Below, piece after piece: positions 1 to 5,035 of a stretch of 5,035 nucleotides of DNA. The stretch's first letter is position 1, and each line of letters opens with the position of its first letter. Made by a program: the position numbers and the translations under genes. The notes under the pieces are model-generated. The model worked only from the letters and a program-made list of their open reading frames with translations, made no database searches and was not told the DNA's origin. Source of the stretch: Actinomycetota bacterium (GTDB lineage Bacteria > Actinomycetota > Humimicrobiia > Humimicrobiales > Humimicrobiaceae). Location: the NCBI GenBank assembly GCA_004376325.1, contig SOKC01000086.1, positions 1 through 5,035 of the forward strand. Direction: 5' to 3'.

Positions 1-73
1 CTTGTTATTGGGTTAAATTGATGTATCTTATAAAACTTGCATTTTTTTCTTTCTTCTTTCTTTCTTTATATAT

Positions 74-95
74 CTTCCCGATTCCTTCCCGATTT
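74..95 (-). repeat. 11-nt tandem repeat between riboswitch terminator and off-window gene
   Basis: CTTCCCGATTC (74-84) is followed at once by CTTCCCGATTT (85-95), 10 of 11 identical (plus-strand reading). On the transcribed minus strand it reads as two GGGAAG-type purine blocks. It is followed by a (GAAA)-rich purine tract (66-43). No function is evident. It lies in the leader of the riboswitch-controlled transcript. Confidence 0.6.
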
Positions 96-120
96 CAAGG
101 AGTATTAAAAACTACCATAA

Positions 121-160
121 AAATAAAAAAACTACTAACCTGGCCGCTAGATAGTAGTTT
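121..160 (-). terminator. Rho-independent terminator of the TPP riboswitch expression platform
   Basis: On the minus strand AAACTACTA (160-152) pairs perfectly with TAGTAGTTT (137-129). A short inner helix, CTAG against the CAGG side, lies within the loop, and a run of seven T (131-125) follows and continues as ATTT. It begins 11 nt after the aptamer ends, as expected for a transcription-terminating riboswitch. Ligand binding should favour this hairpin and stop transcription before the off-window gene. Confidence 0.9.
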
Positions 161-204
161 ACTTGTTTCTACTTTTCCTACGCTAGAATTATCTAGGTCA
201 GGTT
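137..204 (-). promoter_or_regulatory. Antiterminator pairing between aptamer 3' half and terminator
   Basis: The minus-strand aptamer segment AACCTG-AC-CTAGATA (204-190) is complementary to TATCTAG-CGGC-CAGGTT (153-137) in the terminator. This gives 7 + 6 base pairs around a small internal loop. The helix uses P4/P5 bases of the aptamer and the 5' arm, loop and first 3'-arm base of the terminator, so it excludes both. This is seen directly from complementarity. That it forms without TPP and allows read-through is inferred from the usual mechanism. Confidence 0.82.
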
Positions 205-263
205 TAAGGGTCAACGGTTTAATTAAATAAGCCGTCCTCTCAGCCTGATAAGCTCCCCTAAGT
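171..263 (-). promoter_or_regulatory. TPP (thiamin pyrophosphate) riboswitch aptamer
   Basis: Read on the minus strand, this stretch has the conserved TPP aptamer elements in order. These are the 5' P1 strand ACTT with AGGGGAGC (263-252), the CTGAGAG box (243-237), an optional P3a hairpin closed by ACGG/CCGT, the ACCCTTAAACCTGA box (about 212-199), the P5 hairpin CTAG-loop-CTAG, and the closing AGCGTAGGAAAAGT (184-171). ACTT and AAGT close P1. The length of about 93 nt is normal. This family binds thiamin pyrophosphate and usually turns off thiamin synthesis or transport genes in cis. The controlled gene lies left of base 1: all three minus-strand frames near the edge lack a usable start, so its identity is unknown. 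Calling the family is secure; the expression outcome is inferred from the adjoining terminator. Confidence 0.95.
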
Positions 264-268
264 ATTTA

Positions 269-297
269 TTTAATTTTCAAAGAAATTTCTTTATAAT
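269..297 (+). promoter_or_regulatory. Candidate promoter for hrcA (TATAAT)
   Basis: A perfect TATAAT lies at 292-297, with TTTAAT (269-274) 17 nt upstream as a weak -35 match. Transcription would start near 304 and give a leader of about 140 nt before hrcA. The same AT block provides the minus-strand -10 candidate, so two divergent promoters may share it. Confidence 0.4.
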
Positions 298-321
298 ATA
301 AAAGAATAAAAATAAACAAAG
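290..321 (-). promoter_or_regulatory. Candidate promoter for the TPP riboswitch transcript
   Basis: The minus strand carries TATTAT (298-293) as a possible -10 box, about 30 nt upstream of the aptamer. T-rich sequence (CTTTGT/TTGTTT at 321-314) could serve as a weak -35 box. The location is right for a transcript starting near 286, but the match is poor on the -35 side in an AT-rich background. Confidence 0.4.
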
Positions 322-443
322 TACCGAACCTAATGGATATTACCATAAAAAGTTTGTATTAACAACTATAAAAGGACAATATTTCATTGGTAAGAGCTGG
401 GATAATATTCAGGCGGAATTTAAGTATCAGGGTAGTGATTTAG
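298..443 (+). other. hrcA leader / upstream region, no gene seen
   Basis: This stretch between the TATAAT box and hrcA has no convincing reading frame. I looked for the CIRCE operator (TTAGCACTC-N9-GAGTGCTAA) and did not see it or a near match. Only tiny inverted repeats are present (ATGG/CCAT at 333-346; CAAT/ATTG at 377-389), which are unremarkable in AT-rich DNA. A weak AGGG (429-432) sits upstream of the hrcA start. Confidence 0.5.
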
Positions 444-1484
444 ATGAAATTTACTGAAAGAAAAATGGAAATTTTAAAAGAGGTTGTTGATAGATTTATC
501 GCAAAAGCTGATCCTATCTCTTCAAGGAATATAGCCCAGGGTTCAGAATTTGACCTGAGTTCGGCAACTATAAGAAAAGAAATGGCAGAACTTGAAGTAA
601 TGGGTTACCTGACACATCCCTACACATCAGCGGGGAGAACACCTACGGACAAAGGCTATAGATTCTATGTAGATAATGTCATAAAAGAAGAGCTAGATTT
701 AATCGCTGATGATGGCGAAAGCAGTCCTGGCCTTGATATAACGATTAGCAAGGATATGGAAATAGAGACAATCCTGCAGAAGTCTGCGGAGGTACTTGCT
801 AAATTTACAAATTATCTGTCAATGATTGTAGCTCCAACAATTCAGCAAAGTAAATTTAAACATATCGAGCTTCTGAAATTTCATGGCGGAAATTTACTTA
901 TGGTTTTGATTACAGATACAGGGAGAGTTTACAAAAGAAGCTTCGTCCTGAGAGGCAAATATACGGATCTGGATTTACAGGGAGTAACAAATATTTTAAA
1001 CTCGCAGTTCAGGGATAAAAATATTATTGATATTGGTATAGAAGATATAAAAATACAGAAAGGTGATTCATATCTGATATTGCTGGTAAATAAAATTATT
1101 GAAATAATAAAAGAGTGTATTAAAGAAGATTTTCATTATAATAGAATTTTTATCCATGGTACATCAGTGATATTAAAGCAGCCGGAATTTATTGACTTGA
1201 AAAAGATTCAGAATATTCTACGGGTTATAGAAAATGAATATTTGCTTATAAAACTGCTTATGGATTTTTCCAGGGATAAAGATTTTATAGTAAAGATTGG
1301 TTCAGAATTATTTGAAGAAGGTACTGAAGACCTGAGCCTGATAGCATCGAAGTATAAAATTTATGGTAACTCTACCGGAGCAATAGGTGTTTTAGGACCA
1401 AAAAGAATGGATTATAGCAGAGTTATAAGAAATCTTAATCTTTTTAGAAAGAATCTTACAGAGATTTTTAACTCCAGGGCATAA
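444..1484 (+). CDS. hrcA: Heat-inducible transcription repressor HrcA
   Basis: HrcA is a dimeric repressor of class I heat-shock genes that binds the CIRCE operator; in the known family GroEL keeps it active. The 346-residue length is typical. Residues 1-75 form the winged-helix DNA-binding domain, starting MKFTERKMEILKEVV. The diagnostic block SSATIRKEMAELEVMGYL (39-56) and TSAGRTPTDKGYRFYVD (61-77) follow. A GAF-like central part contains GGNLLMVLITDTGRVYKRSF (148-167). The C-terminal signature TGAIGVLGPKRMDYSRVI (311-328) is intact. The start is fixed by an in-frame TAG immediately before the ATG; the ribosome site is weak (AGGGTAGTG). grpE and dnaK do not follow it, and no CIRCE is seen upstream, so autoregulation is not supported by this sequence. 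Its targets are probably elsewhere, for example groESL (inference). Confidence 0.97.
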   Translation: MKFTERKMEILKEVVDRFIAKADPISSRNIAQGSEFDLSSATIRKEMAELEVMGYLTHPYTSAGRTPTDKGYRFYVDNVIKEELDLIADDGESSPGLDITISKDMEIETILQKSAEVLAKFTNYLSMIVAPTIQQSKFKHIELLKFHGGNLLMVLITDTGRVYKRSFVLRGKYTDLDLQGVTNILNSQFRDKNIIDIGIEDIKIQKGDSYLILLVNKIIEIIKECIKEDFHYNRIFIHGTSVILKQPEFIDLKKIQNILRVIENEYLLIKLLMDFSRDKDFIVKIGSELFEEGTEDLSLIASKYKIYGNSTGAIGVLGPKRMDYSRVIRNLNLFRKNLTEIFNSRA

Positions 1485-1584
1485 GTGTTGAAATAAAATA
1501 GGAACCTGGAAAAAAAAATTAAAATGGGTTATTATTTCTGCGCTATTATTTCATAAATCTTATAAACTTGGTTTTTATTTTATT

Positions 1585-1591
1585 GAGGTGA
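1585..1591 (+). promoter_or_regulatory. Strong ribosome binding site for dnaJ (GAGGTGA)
   Basis: GAGGTGA lies 9 nt before the GTG at 1601 and is the best Shine-Dalgarno match in the window. It decides the GTG start, which also gives the expected protein opening (KRDYYGVLGLSR). Confidence 0.85.
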
Positions 1592-1600
1592 TTTTAACCA

Positions 1601-2737
1601 GTGAGAAATAAAAGGGATTATTATGGGGTTCTGGGGCTGTCTCGGGACTGTACTTTAACCGATATAAAGAGAGAGTATAGAAAGCTTGCCCGCAAGTATC
1701 ACCCTGATTTAAATAACGGTGATCCAAAGGCAGAGGAAAAGTTTAAGGAAATTTCTGAAGCCTATGCTGTACTCAGCAATGAAGATAAAAGAAGACAGTA
1801 TGATCAGTTTGGATTCAGCAGAAGTTTATTTGAGGATTTTGATTTCGGGAGTGTATTTTCAGAATTCGACTTCGGGGATATATTTGATAGGTTCTTTGGC
1901 GCTGGTTTCGGCAGCCCTTTTTCCACCAGACAGAGAAGCAGGCGTAAAGAAAGAGGCTCTGATATAAGTGTTGAGATGAAAATTAGTTTTAAAGAGTCTG
2001 CATATGGAGTAAAGAAAGAGATTGAATATAATGCAGATGATATTTGTGAAGTCTGCAGGGGAAAAGGCAGCGCTGCTGATGATGGAATTATTACCTGTAG
2101 AGAATGCAGTGGTACAGGAAAGGTAAGGACTGCCAGACAAACTCTCATCGGGAATATAATAACTACATCAACTTGCAGAGATTGTGGGGGCACCGGGAAA
2201 ATAATAAAAGACCCCTGTAAAAAATGCAGGGGAAGAGGCTACTACAGCAGGAAGAGAAAAGTTAAATTAGATATTCCTGCCGGAATACATGATGGGGATA
2301 GACTTAGAGTCTCTGGTAAGGGAAACTCGCTGGGCAAAGACTCTATAAATGGTGATCTGTTTGTAACTGTAAGAGTAATGTCCTATCCCGGATTTAAAAG
2401 AGATGGAAATGATGTGCTGTCCAATATTGAGATATCGTTTGCTCAGGCTGCTCTTGGCTGCAGGTTAGAAGTTGAAACTCTTGATGGCAAAGAAGAAATA
2501 AATATCAAGCCCGGGACCCAGCCTAATAAAAAGATTATCCTTAAGTCAAGAGGAATTATCGAGCTTAATGGATACAGGAGGGGTGATCATATAATTAATA
2601 TAGAGGTTAAGATTCCTACTAAACTTACTAAAGAAGAAATAATACTACTAAAAAAATATGCTGACGGAAGAGAAGAGGCAGTAGATAGTGGGAGCCATGG
2701 TGTCTTCTCAAATATTAAAAATGCATTTAAAAAGTAA
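1601..2737 (+). CDS. dnaJ: Chaperone DnaJ (Hsp40 co-chaperone), GTG start
   Basis: DnaJ delivers unfolded proteins to DnaK and stimulates its ATPase in the cytoplasm. At 378 residues this is a full-length type I protein. The J-domain (5-70) carries the catalytic HPD at 34-36 and the QYDQFG end (66-71). A Gly/Phe region (71-110) includes DIFDRFFG (93-100). The zinc domain has all four CxxCxGxG repeats: C149-G156, C166-G173, C192-G199 and C206-G213. Two C-terminal substrate domains follow, with GDLFVTV (251-257) and KIILKSRG (311-318), then a tail ending GVFSNIKNAFKK. The gene starts 116 nt after hrcA with its own strong ribosome site. Because dnaK and grpE are absent here and rsmE follows, it resembles the second DnaJ (DnaJ2) of Actinobacteria; that assignment is inference. 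A nine-residue duplication lies in the Gly/Phe region. Confidence 0.97.
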   Translation: MRNKRDYYGVLGLSRDCTLTDIKREYRKLARKYHPDLNNGDPKAEEKFKEISEAYAVLSNEDKRRQYDQFGFSRSLFEDFDFGSVFSEFDFGDIFDRFFGAGFGSPFSTRQRSRRKERGSDISVEMKISFKESAYGVKKEIEYNADDICEVCRGKGSAADDGIITCRECSGTGKVRTARQTLIGNIITTSTCRDCGGTGKIIKDPCKKCRGRGYYSRKRKVKLDIPAGIHDGDRLRVSGKGNSLGKDSINGDLFVTVRVMSYPGFKRDGNDVLSNIEISFAQAALGCRLEVETLDGKEEINIKPGTQPNKKIILKSRGIIELNGYRRGDHIINIEVKIPTKLTKEEIILLKKYADGREEAVDSGSHGVFSNIKNAFKK

Positions 2738-2755
2738 AACAATTTCTAAGAAATC

Positions 2756-2777
2756 ATAAAAAAATTCCTTTTTTATA
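2756..2777 (+). terminator. Weak AT-only hairpin after dnaJ
   Basis: ATAAAAAA (2756-2763) and TTTTTTAT (2770-2777) are perfect complements around AATTCC. A five-pair hairpin ATTTC-TAA-GAAAT (2742-2754) lies just upstream. With no G-C pairs in the main stem and no separate T run, this is at best a partial terminator or attenuator. Confidence 0.25.
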
Positions 2778-2799
2778 TGATATTAATCTAATTATAATT
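2771..2799 (+). promoter_or_regulatory. Candidate internal promoter for rsmE-mtaB
   Basis: A perfect TATAAT lies at 2794-2799, with TTTTTA (2771-2776) 17 nt upstream as a poor -35 box. Transcription would start near 2806, just ahead of the ribosome site AGGCAG (2808-2813). The site sits in the 83-nt gap after dnaJ, which suggests rsmE-mtaB could be transcribed separately from the chaperone genes. Confidence 0.35.
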
Positions 2800-2820
2800 A
2801 TCATTCAGGCAGTTTAAAAA

Positions 2821-3546
2821 ATGAGTTATCCATATTTTTTTGTAAATGCCGGCAGTATTGAAGGAAATAGAATAAAAATTGGAGGAGAAGACTTAAACCA
2901 CCTTATAAATGTGCTGAGAAGCAAAGCCGGGGATACGGTTTATATATCAGATAATGCTGGCTATAAGTATAAAACTGAAATTATAGATATTAAAAAATCT
3001 GACGTCATATTACTTATAAAGGATAAGAGAAAAATTGCAAAAATAATCCCTCAGATTACTCTTTACCAGTGTATACTTAAAAAAAATTCTATGGAATTTG
3101 TTATCCAGAAGTCGACTGAAATTGGGGTAGATAGAATAATACCGGTTATAAGTGGAAGGGTAGTTATAGATAAGAGAAAAATTGCCGGTAAAGTTGACAG
3201 ATGGCAGAAAATTTCAAACAGGGCTTCAAAGCAGAGCAGGAGGGATTTTAAATGCGAAATACTTACCCCGGAAGATATTAATAGTATCAAAGTTTCAGAT
3301 TATGATTTGTTTTATGTTCCTTACGAAGAAGGTTCCGGTAATGGTGGAGGTCTGGCAGAAGTTAGAAAAGTTTCCAGAATTGGATATATAATAGGACCTG
3401 AAGGTGGCTTTGAAACCGGTGAATTAAATTTTTTAAAGGATAGTGGAGCCAGAGAAATAAGATTTGGAAAAAATATTTACCGTTCTGAAACTGCGGCAAT
3501 TTATTTTTTATCTGTACTGGATTATTTAACCGGAAATCAAAAATGA
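2821..3546 (+). CDS. rsmE: 16S rRNA (uracil(1498)-N(3))-methyltransferase RsmE
   Basis: RsmE methylates N3 of U1498 in 16S rRNA of the assembled small subunit, using S-adenosylmethionine. The 241-residue length matches the family. An N-terminal PUA-like RNA-binding part (1-72) contains LNHLINVLRSKAGD (25-38). The SPOUT methyltransferase domain follows, with KKNSMEFVIQKSTEIGVDRIIP (87-108) and WQKISNRASKQSRR (128-141). The knot motifs are GPEGGF (192-197) and FGKNIYRSETAA (215-226), which corresponds to the family's LGxxILRxETA. All expected cofactor motifs are present. The ATG start has AGGCAG seven bases upstream. The stop overlaps the mtaB start by four bases (ATGA), so the two genes are translationally coupled. 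Placement after dnaJ is common in many bacteria, although prmA, which often lies between them, is absent. Confidence 0.97.
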   Translation: MSYPYFFVNAGSIEGNRIKIGGEDLNHLINVLRSKAGDTVYISDNAGYKYKTEIIDIKKSDVILLIKDKRKIAKIIPQITLYQCILKKNSMEFVIQKSTEIGVDRIIPVISGRVVIDKRKIAGKVDRWQKISNRASKQSRRDFKCEILTPEDINSIKVSDYDLFYVPYEEGSGNGGGLAEVRKVSRIGYIIGPEGGFETGELNFLKDSGAREIRFGKNIYRSETAAIYFLSVLDYLTGNQK

Positions 3547-4862
3547 AAAAAATGAGGTTTTCTGTAGATACACTTGGGTGTAAGATCAATCAAAGTGAAT
3601 CAGATTTTATTGTAAAAGAATTGTTTGAAAAAGGACTGGAGCCAGTTTCCTGGAGCGAGCGCCCTGATTTCTGTATTATTAATACCTGTACGGTGACTTC
3701 CCGGAGTGACAGGAAAGCAAGACAGATAATCAGAAAGATAAAATCACAAAACAAAAACAGTAAAATAATTGTTACCGGCTGTTTTGTTGTTTTTAATAAA
3801 AAATTCCTGAAAGACTGCGACATTGATTTTATAGTAGAGAATAAAGATAAAAATAAAATACCGGATTTAATTGGAAGAATGGCTGCAAGCTGGAAGGATC
3901 TGAAAAGTTTTGATTTTAAAAGTTGCTCCCAATTCAACCAGATGCATTCAAGGCCGCTGGTAAAAATCCAGGATGGATGTGAACAAAACTGCACCTACTG
4001 CATAGTTCCAAAAGTCAGGGGAAAATATAGGAGCGTACCCTATAGAGAAATTTTAAATAAAATAATAGATTTGCAGAAAGATGGTTTTGGAGAAGTGGTT
4101 CTTACCGGCATCCATATTGGAAAATATGGGGTAGATTTAAGTACCGGCAGCCCGGGCAAAGAAAGTAAAATCAGCAGTTTAGCAAATTTGCTGGAAGAAG
4201 TTGTAAGAGAGACCAGTATAAAAAGAATAAGGATTAGCTCTATTGAGGTAAATGAAATCGATAGTAGGCTACTTGATATTTTAAAAAGAAATAACAGACG
4301 TTTTGCAAGTCACTTGCATATTCCTCTTCAAAGTGGCAGTGACAGAATTCTTAAACTGATGGGAAGGCCGTATACTGCCCAGTATTATTTTAAAAAGATA
4401 GGGATGATAAGCGGAATTTTCCCGAATATTGCGCTGACCACTGATGTAATGGTCGGCTTTCCTGGTGAAAGCGAAGAAGATTTCGCCAGGACAGTGAATA
4501 TGATAAAAAGGATAGCTTTCAGTAAAATTCATGTTTTTAAGTTTTCAAAAAGAATGCATACGCTGGCTTACGGAATGGGTAACCAGGTTGGTGAAGAAAT
4601 TAAATCCGAAAGAAGTAAGATTTTGAGGAGTATAGGAGACAGACTAAGAAACAGTTATATCAAGAATCAAATAGGAGAATTATTAAATGTTGTTTGCGAA
4701 GAAATGAATTTTGAAAATAGCACAGTAAGCGGGACCTCCGGAAATTATATTAAAGTTTATTTTCCAATGGATAAAGAAAATTTTCCTTTGTTAAAGGGTA
4801 AGATACTGGGGGTTGTCGCAAATTCTGAATATAAAAATGGCCTATGGGGAGTAATAAACTAA
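3543..4862 (+). CDS. mtaB: tRNA t6A37 methylthiotransferase MtaB (radical SAM)
   Basis: MtaB converts t6A at position 37 of ANN-decoding tRNAs to ms2t6A, using two [4Fe-4S] clusters and S-adenosylmethionine. The 439 residues have the three-domain order of the family. The N-terminal UPF0004 domain supplies cluster cysteines C13 (TLGCKINQSE), C49 (INTCTVT) and C80 (VTGC). The radical SAM domain has C146, C150 and C153 in DGCEQNCTYCIVP, followed by VRGKYRSVP. HIPLQSGSDRIL (259-270) and TTDVMVGFPGESEEDF (299-314) are typical. A TRAM RNA-binding domain ends the protein (about 375-437). TLGCKINQSE favours the MtaB clade over MiaB or RimO. The first ATG overlaps the rsmE stop; a second ATG three codons later (3552) is an alternative start. 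The usual SKRPGTPA segment reads SKRMHTLA here, a minor deviation. No clear terminator follows. Confidence 0.95.
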   Translation: MKKMRFSVDTLGCKINQSESDFIVKELFEKGLEPVSWSERPDFCIINTCTVTSRSDRKARQIIRKIKSQNKNSKIIVTGCFVVFNKKFLKDCDIDFIVENKDKNKIPDLIGRMAASWKDLKSFDFKSCSQFNQMHSRPLVKIQDGCEQNCTYCIVPKVRGKYRSVPYREILNKIIDLQKDGFGEVVLTGIHIGKYGVDLSTGSPGKESKISSLANLLEEVVRETSIKRIRISSIEVNEIDSRLLDILKRNNRRFASHLHIPLQSGSDRILKLMGRPYTAQYYFKKIGMISGIFPNIALTTDVMVGFPGESEEDFARTVNMIKRIAFSKIHVFKFSKRMHTLAYGMGNQVGEEIKSERSKILRSIGDRLRNSYIKNQIGELLNVVCEEMNFENSTVSGTSGNYIKVYFPMDKENFPLLKGKILGVVANSEYKNGLWGVIN

Positions 4863-4984
4863 AGAATTAAAAACAGGTTATCTTGCTGAATTTATAAATT
4901 TCGGAAGCATCTATTATTTCTATAACATAAATTTGGAAAAGGTGACAATATCGTAGAATAACAACACCCATAAATTTCGAAAAG
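4863..4984 (+). other. Intergenic region after mtaB, no gene seen
   Basis: No reading frame with a plausible start is visible on either strand. A GGAAAAGGTGA sequence (4935-4945) looks like a ribosome site but has no start codon at a useful distance. A 12-bp AT palindrome, AATTTATAAATT, lies at 4889-4900. No convincing terminator hairpin was found after mtaB. Confidence 0.5.
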
Positions 4985-4988
4985 TTGT
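4926..4988. repeat. Degenerate 20-nt direct repeat upstream of the right-edge promoter
   Basis: Two 20-nt copies (4926-4945 and 4969-4988) match at 17 of 20 positions and are offset by 43 nt. Both start CATAAATTT[G/C]GAAAAG. A third, partial copy, ATAAATTTCGG, lies at 4894-4904. The second full copy runs into the -35 box of the following promoter, so the repeats could be protein-binding sites. No function is proven. Confidence 0.5.
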
Positions 4989-5012
4989 AAAAATTTTAAA
5001 AAATAGTATAAT
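4985..5012 (+). promoter_or_regulatory. Sigma-70-type promoter for an off-window gene
   Basis: TTGTAA (4985-4990) and a perfect TATAAT (5007-5012) are separated by 16 nt, the best promoter match in the window. Transcription should start around 5018-5020. The gene it serves lies beyond the right edge and should start a new transcription unit after mtaB. Confidence 0.65.
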
Positions 5013-5015
5013 CTC

Positions 5016-5034
5016 CCACTTAGGATAAGAGTGG
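5016..5034 (+). promoter_or_regulatory. Inverted repeat at the predicted start site (operator or leader hairpin)
   Basis: CCACT (5016-5020) pairs with AGTGG (5030-5034), with a possible added T-G pair, around a short loop. It overlaps the predicted transcription start, a usual place for a repressor operator. It could also be the first stem of a structured leader cut by the window edge. The CACT/AGTG halves recall CIRCE, but the spacing and flanks do not fit. Confidence 0.35.
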
Positions 5035-5035
5035 T

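Noticed and set aside
18..230. A 70-residue plus-strand reading frame starting MMYLIKLAFF with a hydrophobic opening
   Set aside because: It is antisense to the TPP riboswitch aptamer and terminator, has no ribosome site, and its hydrophobic start comes from the T/C-rich complement of a purine tract.
1485..1600. Remnants of grpE or dnaK between hrcA and dnaJ
   Set aside because: The 116-nt gap is AT-rich, stop-rich and shows no recognisable DnaK or GrpE motif in any frame I read.
1804..2193. Minus-strand reading frames within dnaJ (1804-2193, 1859-2140) and a plus-strand frame at 1719-1967
   Set aside because: They lie wholly inside the well-supported dnaJ gene in other frames and show no recognisable domain.
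3063..3589. Alternative frames inside rsmE and its junction with mtaB
   Set aside because: They are shadows of rsmE/mtaB, with compositions dictated by the real coding frames and no own ribosome sites.
3590..3994. 134-residue minus-strand frame inside mtaB, and a shorter one at 4281-4532
   Set aside because: Both are antisense to essential MtaB motifs, including the N-terminal cluster cysteines and the HIPLQSGSD region, and resemble no known family.
4935..4960. A ribosome-site-like GGAAAAGGTGA that could mark a small gene after mtaB
   Set aside because: The nearby frame GTG-ACA-ATA-TCG ends at once with TAG, and no ATG/GTG/TTG at suitable spacing opens a frame.

Overview
This window is an AT-rich bacterial chromosome segment. 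It carries four complete, same-direction housekeeping genes, with a divergent regulatory leader at the left edge and a new promoter at the right edge. Arginine is mostly AGA/AGG, isoleucine is often ATA, and lysine-rich stretches are common, all as expected in a low-GC genome. No mobile element, CRISPR array, tRNA or rRNA was seen.

Left edge (1-300, minus strand): a complete TPP (thiamin pyrophosphate) riboswitch aptamer at 263-171 is followed by a Rho-independent terminator at 160-121. The aptamer's 3' half can pair with the terminator's 5' arm and loop, so an antiterminator is directly visible. The regulated gene, presumably for thiamin synthesis or uptake, starts beyond base 1 and is not in the window. 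The forward reading frame at 18-230 is antisense to this element and is not a gene.

Middle (444-4862, plus strand): hrcA (heat-shock repressor), dnaJ (J-domain co-chaperone with all four zinc repeats), rsmE (16S rRNA m3U1498 methyltransferase) and mtaB (tRNA ms2t6A37 methylthiotransferase). rsmE and mtaB overlap by four bases. The gaps before dnaJ (116 nt) and before rsmE (83 nt) leave room for internal promoters. The genes combine heat-shock control and protein folding with ribosomal RNA and tRNA modification.

The common hrcA-grpE-dnaK-dnaJ order is not present: dnaJ directly follows hrcA. From memory, hrcA-dnaJ2-rsmE is the order in Actinobacteria, where a separate dnaK-grpE-dnaJ1 locus exists. 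I therefore infer an AT-rich, probably uncultured lineage with an actinobacterial-type arrangement, but the sequence cannot settle the taxonomy. No canonical CIRCE operator was found.

Right edge (4863-5035): no gene. It holds a degenerate repeat family (ATAAATTT[C/G]G), a good sigma-70-type promoter (4985-5012) and a 19-bp inverted repeat at the predicted start site that faintly resembles CIRCE. The gene served by this promoter is outside the window. I found no wholly new system. The best non-routine items are the riboswitch with its antiterminator, the unusual chaperone layout, and the operator-like element at the right edge.
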